The position numbers were made by a program, and so were the translations under genes. A DNA stretch of 64,000 bases from an uncultured Prevotella sp. (GTDB lineage Bacteria; Bacteroidota; Bacteroidia; Bacteroidales; Bacteroidaceae), in NCBI GenBank assembly GCA_937916405.1, contig CALFUF010000049.1:1-64000 (forward strand), read 5' to 3'. Positions 41,725 through 54,500 of the stretch are shown here, piece by piece. The notes beneath the pieces are model-generated. The model made no database searches, had not been told where the DNA came from, and was given only the letters and a program-made list of their open reading frames with translations. Position 1 is the stretch's first letter; every line of letters starts with the position of its first letter.

Positions 41725-43344
41725 ATGAAAAAAAGTTACATCATCCTGTATCTGATGTTGATGAGCGTGATACTGCTGTCGTGCTCGACAGAGGATGGTG
41801 TGACTGCACCCGAGGAGCGTCCTGCAAGCGACATCTTCTTTCATGTTCGTCAGCTGGGTACGATGCGTATGGCTAACGACGTGGTACAGAACGATGTGTC
41901 TAATTTCCGTGGCATCCAAGACATCACGGTGCTTCCTTTCATGACAGCGGGCAGCGATGTCCCTGTCGCTTCTGGCGACAAGCCTCTGCTTGCCACTACC
42001 AAAGGCACAGAGGTGAACAGGGTACAAGACAAGTACTACTATTATATCGATCACTGTGAGATAGCAGAGGGTACTAACCGGATGCTTGCCTATGGACAGG
42101 CAGCAACTGTCACAGGGAAAGAGTCTAATCAGGAGAATGGCATACTGGTAACACCCTTGGCAGCCGATGCGGAACCTGATGACATCACTTTCCAGTTGCA
42201 GCAGATTCATGAAGCGGAGACAGTTGATCCTACTGCAGACAATGTTTTCCAACCTGCAAGGGATCTTGCCGCCTATCTGACGAACATAGCCAATACGGAG
42301 ACAGCACGTGGGGATAAATGGAGTACGACGACCGACGAGACCTTACACCAGCTCTATCTCGACTTCATCAAAGCGAATCCCGACGGGACGGGGCTGTTAG
42401 CTGGGTCTGCCGCTTATGTCAAGCAGCATGTGGAGCATCTCAAGAGTCAGTTAGGAACTGATGCTTTGAGTGAGGCTATTAAACTGGAAATCGGCGATAT
42501 TGAAAATGTAACTTGCTTGAACAATCAATATCCAAGCACGCTCGGACTCCCCGACGGTGCCGCTGTCCTGCGTTGGACAGGATCAGGACTGGGAGACCAA
42601 TTCTCTGTCAGTGCTACCACGACGACCCTTGACAATATCAACAATGTCACTCGCTTCACCTATCCTGCCGAGCTTTGGTATTATGTCAACAGTGCTATAA
42701 AAACCTCTGATTCAGAAGTCGGAAAGGACAGATATGAGGCGGCAGCGACGTGGGATAAGCTATTGACAGATTATTATACGACAAGCAATGTCGTTGGCTG
42801 GTTTACCAAATCCGTGGCACTGACAGACCCCTTGCAGTATGGAGTCGCTCGCTTACATACCATACTGACAGACGAAGTGACGGATTGTCCGTTGACAGCA
42901 GTGATCGTCGGTGGACAGCATACGGTTGGTTTCGACTTCAAGCCACAGGAGCCAAAGAGCGACTTGGATGCCCGTCTTATCTACGACAACGTGGTGAGTG
43001 GTACGGAAACGAATACCTTGGTCCTCCAGTCCTATGACAATGAGAAGGTACCTGTCGTTCTGGAGTTTAAGAATAACGGCATTGCGTTCGCTGGCAGGGA
43101 CGGCATCGTCTATCCCAGAACGAAGTTCTATTTAGTGGCTTACCTTGACCCGGCAGGAATGGGAGAGGGAGACTGTGCCGGTCGGGTGTTCACACAAGAC
43201 TTCACCACCACGGCAAAGATGACGGTGACCTCTCTGGCAAATGCCTATACCTGTATCCCTGATCTGCTGGAGCCTCGTCTGGAGATTGGTGTGCAGGTGG
43301 TAACGCAATGGATTCAGTCGACGACGACAACCGTGAAACTTTAG
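41725..43344 (+). CDS. second fimbrillin-type subunit, lipoprotein
   Basis: 539 residues. Lipobox LLSCST, then ERPASDIFFHVRQLGTMRMAND, which parallels FAFNITKASTMRM of the major fimbrillin. TRFTYPAELWYYVNSAIKTSD and YPAELIYFDNSPLRATD in the other protein are matching blocks, so the two are paralogues. It probably forms an alternative or minor subunit. It starts 22 bp after the anchor gene. Confidence 0.8.
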   Translation: MKKSYIILYLMLMSVILLSCSTEDGVTAPEERPASDIFFHVRQLGTMRMANDVVQNDVSNFRGIQDITVLPFMTAGSDVPVASGDKPLLATTKGTEVNRVQDKYYYYIDHCEIAEGTNRMLAYGQAATVTGKESNQENGILVTPLAADAEPDDITFQLQQIHEAETVDPTADNVFQPARDLAAYLTNIANTETARGDKWSTTTDETLHQLYLDFIKANPDGTGLLAGSAAYVKQHVEHLKSQLGTDALSEAIKLEIGDIENVTCLNNQYPSTLGLPDGAAVLRWTGSGLGDQFSVSATTTTLDNINNVTRFTYPAELWYYVNSAIKTSDSEVGKDRYEAAATWDKLLTDYYTTSNVVGWFTKSVALTDPLQYGVARLHTILTDEVTDCPLTAVIVGGQHTVGFDFKPQEPKSDLDARLIYDNVVSGTETNTLVLQSYDNEKVPVVLEFKNNGIAFAGRDGIVYPRTKFYLVAYLDPAGMGEGDCAGRVFTQDFTTTAKMTVTSLANAYTCIPDLLEPRLEIGVQVVTQWIQSTTTTVKL

Positions 43345-43354
43345 AGTTGAAAAA

Positions 43355-44503
43355 TTGAAAAAGGTGAGTAGGAGAATACATATCAGGATGTGGCTGTTTG
43401 CCATTAGCTTCTTGCTATTGGCTGTAGCCTGCAGCTCCTCTGATGAGTCAGGAGAGCAGCAGCCTACCATGCTGACTGTCTATGTATACTCTCCAGAGCA
43501 TCCTTTGTTGATCCGCTCGGATGTCGGTCATGTCGATGCGTCTTTTGACGAGACTAAGATCACAAGACTGCAGATATGGGTATGTAATAATGCGACAGGA
43601 GAGACGGTGGCATATCTGGTTACGGATGACACCGCACAGCTGAATGTCGGTGAGGGTGCTGTCTACCAGCTTCCTGTCAGTGATGATTTCGCCCATAACA
43701 AACCCTATGTGGATGTCTATGTCATGGCAAATATCCCTACCGATGGCTATGCAGCCGATAGCAAACTGGATGGAAGCAGTACACGCCAACAGATCCTCGA
43801 TGCTACGATTCCAGAAACGTCTTTCGGACTGACAACACCTACCACCTCGGTACCAGAGAAGGGACTGCCGATGACTGGTTCCTTGACGGCACAACCTGTG
43901 GTTGGTGAAGCCCCTGTGTTGCGAGTGGGTACTACCAGTCATATCGCTACGGTACGACTGGAACGTGCCATCTCCAAAGTGCGCTTCGTCTTTGCCAATA
44001 CAGCAGCAGTAGAACCCGCAACATCTGTGGATCCGCTGTATATCAAAAGTGTTTCGTTGGATGCAAATATGATTCCTAATGCCGAATACTTGATTCAGCA
44101 GACCCGCACGCTGACGACGGATTGGAATGCGGAGACTTCCTTATGGACAGCATCAGCAACAGAAGAGAAAGTGAAGGAGGTTGCCGATCCTACCTTCTAT
44201 ATCTATAGTGGACAGGAAGCACAGGACTATGAGGATCTGATCGACCAGTCGGACTTGACCAAGATAGGTCCGTTCTATCTGCGTGAGTCAGACCAGAAAC
44301 TCTCAGGTACGATTACCTATCAGATAGGTGAAAATGCAGCACAGACAGGAAGATTCGAGATGGATGCCGCAGGCGACTTCCGCCGTAACCACACATGGAT
44401 CGTCTATGCGTACCATGCCGGTGGCGGTTTCCTCCAGATGAATACGATATATATAAAAGATTGGACCAATGCAAGTGCGAGTCATGAGGTATATAACTGG
44501 TAA
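43355..44503 (+). CDS. minor fimbrial lipoprotein
   Basis: 382 residues if TTG 43355 is used; GTG 43364 and ATG 43388 are other possible starts, and the basic stretch SRRIHIR before the hydrophobic core favours an upstream start. Lipobox AVACSS. The body (ITRLQIWVCNNATGE, SVSLDANMIPNAEYLI, FRRNHTWIVYAYH) resembles Mfa3/Mfa4-like accessory subunits. The end overlaps the next gene, suggesting coupled translation. Confidence 0.7.
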   Translation: MKKVSRRIHIRMWLFAISFLLLAVACSSSDESGEQQPTMLTVYVYSPEHPLLIRSDVGHVDASFDETKITRLQIWVCNNATGETVAYLVTDDTAQLNVGEGAVYQLPVSDDFAHNKPYVDVYVMANIPTDGYAADSKLDGSSTRQQILDATIPETSFGLTTPTTSVPEKGLPMTGSLTAQPVVGEAPVLRVGTTSHIATVRLERAISKVRFVFANTAAVEPATSVDPLYIKSVSLDANMIPNAEYLIQQTRTLTTDWNAETSLWTASATEEKVKEVADPTFYIYSGQEAQDYEDLIDQSDLTKIGPFYLRESDQKLSGTITYQIGENAAQTGRFEMDAAGDFRRNHTWIVYAYHAGGGFLQMNTIYIKDWTNASASHEVYNW

Positions 44504-45542
44504 ATATGGTTTGGGACTGTTAGCCATGAGCTGTTGGCTGATTACTGCCTGCTCCTCCGACGGTGCGGGTGGTGACGGTACAGACGTGCCACGGCAGGGG
44601 CATCCCTTGCAGGTAGTACCCTATACTGCCAACTATCATGCCACCGACTTCCAGATGCGTGCAGTCACTGAAGGCTATTCAGCATATACCCCTGACCATG
44701 AGATCGCTATCGGCTTGTATGTCCTTGAAGATGGGAATATTGCGGGCACTCCAGCAGTTAAACTCATCAGTTACAGTAATAACGACTGGCACTCACAGGC
44801 TATGGTGGAGGAAAACAAAGACTATACCATCTTTGGCTATATGCCTAAGAAAGACCCGATTTCATCGAGCATCAGCAAGAGTGGGGAGGTCGTCACACTG
44901 ACCCTCTCGAACATCAGTACCGTCAGTGCCGATGATGTCTGCTTCATCACTGGTGTCAAGGATAACGATGGTGACTTGCTACAAGGAAAGTTTGACTATC
45001 GAGGTAAGGCTGACAATAACTATCTCCGCTTGTTGCTGGACCACCTCTTTGCGTCCGTGAAGTTCAGTTTCCAAGTGGATGCTACCTACAACACACTGCG
45101 TACCATCAAGGTGAAGTCGCTGACACTGAACACGACAGCGGGGACCATGACGGCAACGGTCAAGTTGACACCGAATACGACAGAAGACTACCCAGCCACT
45201 GTTGAGTATACAACACCTGCGGCAGGAACCTCCTCCGCCACCTTCTTTGAGAGTGTGGAGGGTGTGGAGATACCGACCACGACAACCAGTTTCGTGTGCT
45301 GCTTTGCTCCTGCGGTATCCGGCAACCTGACCCTTGTCACGACCTACGATGTCTATGACAGGAAAGGGAACCTGATCCGTAAGGACTGCGAGGCAACGAA
45401 TCAACTTCCTGATAACTTGGATTTGGCGAGCCAACCGACGAGAGGGCAGCAGGTGACGCTCACCCTGACGGTGAACCCTACTTACCTCTACCAGTTGTCG
45501 GACCCCGACTTGGATAATCCAACGTTTACGTTAGAAGAATAG
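44484..45542 (+). CDS. fimbrillin-family lipoprotein (Mfa_like_1)
   Basis: 352 residues from ATG 44484 (MRYITGKYGLGLL); ATG 44469 is also possible. It overlaps the previous stop by 20 bp. Lipobox ITACSS. Blocks IGLYVLEDGNIAG, YTIFGYMPKKD and LLLDHLFASVKFSFQ follow the Mfa_like_1 pattern. It is likely an accessory subunit near the fimbria tip, since the giant adhesin starts one base after its stop. Confidence 0.75.
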   Translation: MRYITGKYGLGLLAMSCWLITACSSDGAGGDGTDVPRQGHPLQVVPYTANYHATDFQMRAVTEGYSAYTPDHEIAIGLYVLEDGNIAGTPAVKLISYSNNDWHSQAMVEENKDYTIFGYMPKKDPISSSISKSGEVVTLTLSNISTVSADDVCFITGVKDNDGDLLQGKFDYRGKADNNYLRLLLDHLFASVKFSFQVDATYNTLRTIKVKSLTLNTTAGTMTATVKLTPNTTEDYPATVEYTTPAAGTSSATFFESVEGVEIPTTTTSFVCCFAPAVSGNLTLVTTYDVYDRKGNLIRKDCEATNQLPDNLDLASQPTRGQQVTLTLTVNPTYLYQLSDPDLDNPTFTLEE

Positions 45543-45543
45543 A

Positions 45544-48500
45544 ATGACTGATATATATAATATAATAAGGTGTAGTTTCTTGAAACGATTGCTGCTGCTG
45601 GCGGTAATGGTCACTGGTCACTGGTCATTGGTCAATGGTCAGATACTTATAGGCGGTAGTGTCTATGGTGGTGGTAATGCCGGTGATGTCAGCGGTAATA
45701 CGGCTGTCACTGTGAATGCCGGTGACCTGAATGAGGTCTTCGGTGGTGCTCGTCAGGCGAATGTCGGTGGTCATGCCTTCGTCAATATCAATGGTGAGAA
45801 AGCCTCAGACTATATCCTTATCAACCGTGTCTATGGCGGTAATGATATCTCTGGTCAGATTGGTACGAATAGTGAACTGACCAAGACAATTCCAGAGGGA
45901 ATTACTGAAGCCAGTGCCAACAACGTGGATAACACGTGGAATGCCTTTGTCCGTATCAGTTCATCTAACACGGTGGAGCAAACCAACGAGAAAGGTAAGG
46001 TCTATCTCGGTCAACTCTTTGGTGGCGGTAACGGTGCCTATGACTATGACTCAAAGAAACTGGAAGATAATACTGCTAACCCCTATTACGGACTCACGAA
46101 GCCCGAACTGGACCGAACTTACTTGGAGATCGTGGGTGGTTCCATGGTATATGCCTTCGGTGGTGGTAACAATGCGACGGTGAAAGAGAATGCCGTCATC
46201 TATGTGGAAAATACAAGTCCGGTCGTTAACTCTGTGAAAGACGCGGCAGGCTATGAGTTGCTGACCGACGCACGAATCAAGGAGATGGGCTTCAACCCCG
46301 GTTATACCTATCCTACCAGTGCAGCCTACCAGATCGGTAGTTTCTTTGGTGGCAACAACTTGGAGGCGATGCATATCCGTCCTAAGTGGAACCTGCAAAA
46401 GGGAAAGATCAGAAATATCTACTCCGGTGGTAACCGAGGAGCGATGACCAGTCCTGTCGGATTGTTGCTGGAAATCGATCCGCAAGGAACTACTGAAGAA
46501 GAAAAGAAGCAACTGATTATCGACAATGTCTATGGCGGTTGCCGTATGGCAGATGTCCACCCGTTGACAGAGGCAGGGGGTGATGTGGCTTCTGATGACA
46601 TACAACTTCCAGAAAGCGAGGGTTACAAGTTCCCGCCAGGATTGTCGGCACGTGTATTGGTACGTGGTGGTGATATTAATAATGTATATGGTGGTAATGA
46701 TATCACGGGACGTGTCTATGGTGGTAATGCCGTGGGTGTCTATACCAGTATCAATGGTGATGTCTATGGTGGCGGTAACGGTGCCTATCCCTATACGGAT
46801 AATGCTTATTTGATGAACGACCAGACCTATGGTGACCTATATTATACGATACCTGTCGGAAAAACTTCAGTGGAAGCCCTGAATGCTTTCCGTCCCAATG
46901 CCGAGCAGGTGTCTATCCGTCTGGTTGGTACGGAAAGTAAGCCCACCATTATCGGTGGCTCCGTCTATGTGGGTGGCAACTGTGCTACGCTTGCCACTAC
47001 GAAGGCAGATGCCAGGGTGGAGTTGAAGATCGGCTCGTATGTCTATGCCGACCAAGTGTTCCTCGGTAATAATGGTGAGGGGATGGTGGAGACGAATGAG
47101 GAAGTAAAGGAAGGTACTGTGGTGGTAAAGCATGAGGGTGTTCTGCGTACCATGAAGAGCACTAGAATCACCAGTGACGAGTCAAAGTTTAGTTCCATAG
47201 ATTTGTTGACTGACGCAACTACTTTTGCCTCCTATATGGATGGTGTCGCGATGTCCCTGATGCCCCGTGTGACGTTCGACGATTCGCACAAACTACTGAA
47301 TCCTGATCCTGCCGATTACGAACCATACTCCTCCTACTTTGGTTCTTTCTTCTGCGGTGGTAACGTAGGAAGTATGACCAGCAGCGGAAAGACCACCATC
47401 GACTTCGACCATAAGGTGGTTATATTTAATAAATTGGTGGGAGGCTCTAATAATGCTAATGTAAAGGGAACAGATTACAACGCTGCCTACGAGGGTGGAC
47501 TGCTTGGTAATGCAGATAGCAACGGTGACAAACTGGAACTGAACCTCTCGGGTCTGAAAATTCAGCCGAAGCGATGGAAAAATCCAGACGATAAATCAGA
47601 AGGACTAATATGGAACACCATCTATGCAAGTACAGGTATAAAGACCGATCCTGTTACTTCAGGTGAAAATGAAGATAGTAATGAATATGACCTTGACCGC
47701 CGTCTGACAGGTGGTAACATCTATGGTGGTTGTTACAACAGCGGACACGTCAATGGTAATGTCATTCTTAACCTGAACGAGACCATCTTTGACCGTAAGA
47801 TCGTCTTTGACGAGGTCGAGTTGAATACGGAGAGTGGAGAACCGAAACTCTATGGTAACGACAGTTATAAGATTACCAAGCGTCATACGGGTGTACTCCT
47901 TGACAAGCAGGGTATGGACGTATTAGGAACCGCCTTGAACGTGTTCGGTGGCGGTTATGGTAAAGACTCCGAGATATGGGGTAGTACGACCATCAACCTG
48001 AATAAGGGCTATACCTTCCAGATCTTCGGCGGCGGTGAGCAGGGTGTCATCGGTAAGTCTGATGACGGTGACGGTAAAAGCATTACATTCAATAACAAGA
48101 CCTTCAAATATAATCCTAAATACAGTTGTACCATTAATGTGAATGGTCAATACGCTGGTGTTTATAGAGGTCATCAAGACGACAATGACGATATGGCGGA
48201 GGCGGAGTTCATCTATGGTGGCGCTTTCTTCGGACCCGTCTGTGGTAACACCACCATCAATTTAGGTAACGGTCGTGTGTTCAACACCTTCGCAGGCTCC
48301 TGTATGGCGGATATCCTTGGACATACCGAGACCTATATCGGTTATAATGGCGGTTTCCCCTATGTCCGTGACTATGTCTATGGCGGTAATGACTTGGGAG
48401 GTAAAATCCTTGGTTTAGGCAACTTCGAAAGTCGTGTACGCACCAATGATAATGGTGGTTACGACGCTAAAGGCAAGGTGTCTCATACGGACATGCTGAA

Positions 48501-51500
48501 TGCCTCCGCTTACGTGGAGTACCAGCAGGGTCGTGTGGAAAATATCTATGGTGGCTGTTATGGTGTGTATGACTATACAGACGCACACTATGGCGAGTAT
48601 TTCTATAACACTGATGGAGAAGGAACGATGGGTACCGCAAGAGAGGGCTATTCTAAGCCCTGGCTGGACAATGCGTTTGTCAACTTCCGACCGACCGACA
48701 ATATCAGCAATACCGTTAACCTCGTCTATGGCGCAGGAGAGGGCTACTTAGGTGAGAAAGAGGAGAACAAGATGCAGAACCGCAGTTATATCCTCGTGGA
48801 TATCCCACAAACCATGACCTCCTTCAGCAGCACGGAGTTCTTCGGTGCCGGTGAGCGTGGTGGTGTAGGTATGGCTGTCATCGACCTTGCCCGTGGTAAA
48901 ATCAAGGCAGTCTATGGTGGTAGTTACGAGGAGGGTGTCACCCGTCGTACGGTGGTGAATGTCCCCGCAGGTTCTATCATCCAGTTGGAGAAGATTTTCG
49001 GTGGTGCCTACGGTACGTCTAATGAGCATTCTTGTGATGTCTATGAGGCTAATGTCAACTGGAACAGTAGTGACGCGCTGGTTGGTGGTTATCGCACGGG
49101 TATCTATGGTGGTAACAATGCTTTCCGCCGTACCTTATATAGTAAGGTGAACATCAATGCACCGGTATACTATGATAAAGACAATGAATACTATGCCACG
49201 GTCTATGGCGCCGGTTATGGTAAGGATACCTGGTCACAGTATACCGAGGTGAACCTGAACAATACCGCTCAGGTCTATGAGGTCTATGGTGGTGGACAAC
49301 TAGGACGTGTCATGAACCAAATATCGACGGACGCTTGGAGGGCAGAGATGGCGGCACAGACAGACCCTGTCACCATTGACCTTGGCTTGGACGACTACGA
49401 AGATACAGGTCTGGATAATGATCTTGCCATTGCCGAATACGATGGAAAGAAATACAATACCAACGTTCTGATTAAAGAGGGTGCTTGGGTCAGCGGCTAT
49501 ATATATAATGGTACTCGTAGCGGTGCCTATGCCTATGGTGGAGGACTGGGTTCAGACGAAGAAAACACTGGTGATGTCCATGGTACCACCTTTATTGGCT
49601 TGTTTGGCGGAAAGGTTGAAAAAGACATCTATGCAGCCGGAACCTCTGGTTCCGTGAATGATAAATACCATGTGTACGACTTCATCGCCAGTGCCAATGC
49701 TTATATCGAGGGAGGAACCTGCCGTAATGTCTATGGTGGCGGATGGAAGGGAAGTGTCGGTTACCATGACGGTGCTATCGACGGATCGACTGAGAATGAT
49801 GTGTTGGGTGAGACGCATGTTGTCATTGGTAAACGGGATGGAAGTAGTTATGTAGATGGTATTCCTGCCATTGAGCGTAACGCCTACGGTGGCGGTGAGG
49901 GTGGCGCCGTGTTCGGTACAACCAATATCACCCTGAACAATGGTTTTGTGGGTTATCGCTACTTTGCCGACGAGCCGACAGACAAGACACGATCCTATAT
50001 TTCAGCAGGTGACGGCTACTACCAGGAGAAACTGGATGACGAGACATGGAACGGTGACGGTACTAACCGCCTCTATGACTCTGGTTGTATCTTCGGTGGT
50101 GGTTATATCGACAACAGTAGTGTGGACTTCAGCCATGTCTTTATGTATGGCGGTCATGTACGTAACTCCCTCTTCGGTGGTGGTGAGATTGCGGCAATCG
50201 GTCGTGGTGTCATCAGTGCCACTGGTGAGAACAACTCCGTACGTACCCTGCAAGGTATCTACAAGGCAGGACAGTCTAATGTCACCCTGTATGAGGGTCA
50301 TGTCCATCGTAACGTCTTTGGTGGCGGTCGTGGTTACAACAACCTCGGTGAGGGTGGTACCCTCTATTCCGATGGTTATGTCTTCGGACAGACCCGTGTC
50401 TATATCCATGGTGGTGAGATCGGTAATGAGACTGTCAGCAGCGACGAGGAGCGTAAGGGTAACGGTAACGTCTTCGGCGGTGGTGATATCGGTTATGTCT
50501 ATAGTGCCTACGAGGAAGACGGGAAACTGCATGTAGGTATCAAGCGCGGAGAACGTTATGGTGAAGATGAAGATAACCCTGGGGAAGGTTACTATTACAA
50601 ATACAGAGTAGGCGACGATAGCAACTATGGCGCATATACTCCTGGAACCAAAACAGATACTGACGAAGGATGGAAAAAAGAGGATGATGAATATGTGCTC
50701 ACCGAGGACTGCAAGGTGCTGGTGGAACCGCATCCACGTGTCACGAGTGAATCTGTTACTTATGATGGAGTAACTTATGATGTAGGTGATTATGTTCCTA
50801 CCACTTACCTCAACACATTAGGAAACAAGGACGCCGCTGGTTGGTCATCCTTAGACGATTTCGGAATCATCATCCATAATGCCGTGTTTGCCGGTGGTAA
50901 CACCTCGTCTGGTTCTGCGACTGTCTTTGCCAATGCCACGACGGTATTTGGTAATGCGACGGCATCTGTCCATGATGTCTATAACCGTGACCTTATCACT
51001 ATCGGTTCTTCCCATGTCGGTGGACTTTACGGTGATGGTAACCTGACCTTCGTGGATGGTTACCGCGGACTGAACATCACGAACTACGGAACAGACTATT
51101 ATAGTATCTCCAAAGAAATCTCGCTGAGTAAATATGAAGTCCTTCCTGATCGTGAGAAAGCATATTACGAGTTGCGTTATCTCTGTAAGAAGGAATGTAC
51201 CGACAAGGAAGGAAAAACTTACAAGTTAGGCTCCACGATCTCGCAAGACGAGTTGGTGACCTTGTTTAACGGAATAAAAGATGGCGGGGTCTCTATCTTA
51301 GGTCCTGACGGTGAGCCTAATTCAACTTACTGGGTGGCTAATGGTGTCTGCTCCCGTTATGCCGGTCGCCCGATGAACACCATCCAGCGTGCCGACTTCT
51401 GCGGTGTGTGGGGTAGCCGTATGGTATTGCAGGGAGCACCAGACCGTGTGCCGGAGACGGTGGACTATACGAACTATACCATCAACCGTGTCCGTGAGTT

Positions 51501-54500
51501 GTCACTGAATAAGAAGGTGTCTGTCATTACTGCTGATGCCAGTGATGAAGAGAAGAAGGAGCATGGTAACTACTTCGGTATCTATAACGTTGTGAACTAC
51601 CTCGGTGCCCTCAGTAGTGACTTTGACTTTGGCGATGGTGGAACAGGTAGTGATGTGGGAACTGGTACACCCCGTACGTCTGACAACACAGACACAGGAA
51701 CCTATGGCCCACAATATGAAGGACAGACCTTCTTCGGGTGGAAGAAGAACCATATCAACGACCGTACCCGTAATAATGGTAACAGCCATAACCAGGTGGC
51801 ACTCGCCTCTGGTGTCTATCTGGAACTGACCTCTGAGAAGAGCACGGGAACTGGTCTGAAAGAGAAAGTCTGGGGCTATATCACGGGTGTCGTCGAACTC
51901 GACCTCATCAATGTGCAGACTGGTGTCGGTGGCGGTTTCGTCTATGCGAAGAACGAGCATGGTAAACGCGGTAGGACGGGAGTCACCCACCATACCATCA
52001 CTGACCTGAACGAAGGGGCTGTCAGTTACAAGCAGTTCAAGTATGAGACGGATGATAGTAAAAGGGAAGAATGGCAATCGTCGGGTAACTTCGTGCATAG
52101 CACCCAGACCATCATCGACGACTGTTATAACATCAGTGGTAAGTACCTGAAAGCCGACGGTGTTCCTGCCCACTACTGGTATATTAAGGGTGAGGTATAT
52201 GTCTATGACCAGTATATCTCCGCCTATACCGGTGCTCCTAATGCTTACAGTGAGCAGGTGGAGATCCCGTTGACCATCACGGCGGCATCGCATGGAAAGA
52301 TGAAACTGCTGAATGTCATGCCGAACAAGTATGCTTACTATGCTGTCAACAACGGTACGACACAGACAAAACTGGAGGGTGACCGTAAGATCGTCATCAA
52401 CGATGTGGAATATGGTGTCAATACGCCTATCAGTTATTGGGACTGGTATCTGCTGACGGCTTCAGAGAAGGCGCTCTTCGTAGAGGATACCTATTATGTG
52501 AAGGAAGACTGTTGGATTGGTGATACAGAATACAAGGCAGGAACGGTCTTGTTGAGTTCTGAGTATAGTGCTATCAGAGGTACTGATGATACCGCACCGA
52601 CGGTTATCCAGAAGAAAGAAGTCAATGATGAGATCAAGGATGTTGAGGTTGACTTTGACTTTGTCTTCCGCTCCTCTAACAACCTCAGCCATGATACAGG
52701 TTACTTGTTGACCTATAAGGTGAACAACCCTTCTAAGTGGAATTCTACTGGCGCCACCTATTGCCTGAAAGACGAAACAGGTAGTATCCTCGGACAGCGT
52801 TCCTACAAACAAGGTGAAATCATCTCGAATGAAGTATATGACACTTACCAAACGGCGAAAACAACTTATCCTTCAGCGGTGAAAGACGGTCAGGCATCCT
52901 TCGAAAAAGCATATATCGTGACCAGTCAGGTGACGGTTCCTGCTTCAGGCAGTACGCCAGAGTCCCACTACTATGCCGGTACTACCATCTCGGCGACCGA
53001 AGCCAGCAACAGTGCGTTTAGCGGTCATGTGGATGAGGCATACGTCTGCACACACACCATCCAGTTGAGTCCTACCGAGTATATCTTCATCAATACCAAG
53101 ATGTCGAAGGCAGATAAGGATGCTTATCTGACAACTTATGCTGGTAATGAAGAGTTAATAAAGGAGATCAATGAGGGCATCGTGCCAGCATACTATTGTA
53201 CTTCCGAAGGTCTCTACGGAGGTAATTACTATAATACAGGTGAGAACTATCGTGCATTAGAGGCTTGGGCTTCTATGTCGGAGGATGACCGTGAGCACTT
53301 CTCCTTCAACTATGACGCGCTCGACTTGCTGATTGACCCGACCTACAGTCGTCGTGCTGATGGTACACTTCGTCGTCCTGACGGACAGAAGTACCAGTAC
53401 GACTCGGCGGCAGAGACCTTGGCAGGCGCTCAGGCTAACCCGCCACAGTTCTCATTGGAGCAGCCAGTGGACTATACCGCTACCTATAACGGTACTGATA
53501 CGGGAACTTATAATGGTGTCACATTGAGTAATGGAGGTGAATACACTCGTGAACAGTTTGAGAAACTTCCTAACGAGCAGCGTTATTATAGTACCATTGC
53601 GGTGAAGGACGAGACAACCATCTATGTGGTGAACAATGGCTTCCAGGTGGGTAACACTCCTTATGCCGTGGGTACAACCATCTCCAGTGAGACCTACAAT
53701 AGTTTGGGTGACACAGAACGAGCCAATATCACCAGACTGACTTTCTCTGAGAGTGATAAGAATCAAACGTTCTATTTCTGCCGTGAGGCTTATGAGATAG
53801 GAACTGGTGGAACAGCGATTACCAGTGCTGGTGTGGGTGGTGCCACGTCATATAGCGGTGGATCAAATGTGCCAGTAGGTGTCGTGATCGGTGAAACTGA
53901 CTATAGTCGTCTTGTCAATCATCAGAAGGACTTCACCATCCATGGCATCGCACCAACAGCGACCACCACCCTCTATGTAAGTCGTGAGAGTGACATCTTC
54001 GACCTCTCGAAGGAGAAGATCATCACCGTCATCTATGAGTACGACTATGAGGAGAGTGACTCACAAGGTAATGTCACTCCCGTCAGTGAGCGTCATGTGG
54101 TGAATATTCATATTGAGTTCAAGAGCGGTATACCTATTGTAGAGGATATCAAGCGTCCGCAGATCATCCTGCCGGGTACGAAACTGGGTCTTCGTGAACC
54201 TGTCGTAACACCAGGCGCTTACGAGATTACCGGTGGTGGATGGGAGCTGTTTGAGAATATCGACGATGCCGAGAGTCATATCAATGGTATCGACTACCTC
54301 CCGAACAGTGACCAGCTCTACTGGTATCAGGATGGCTACCACGTGGCTTACTATGCGAAGACCTACTTAGGTAAGACCTATTCGAACCATGAGCCGATCA
54401 GCGTGGCAAACTATCACGACCTTACGAAGGTGATGGACGACGGGAAGCATCACTACTACGTGGATATTCCTGATGCCCATGTGAAACGTGATCCGAAGAT

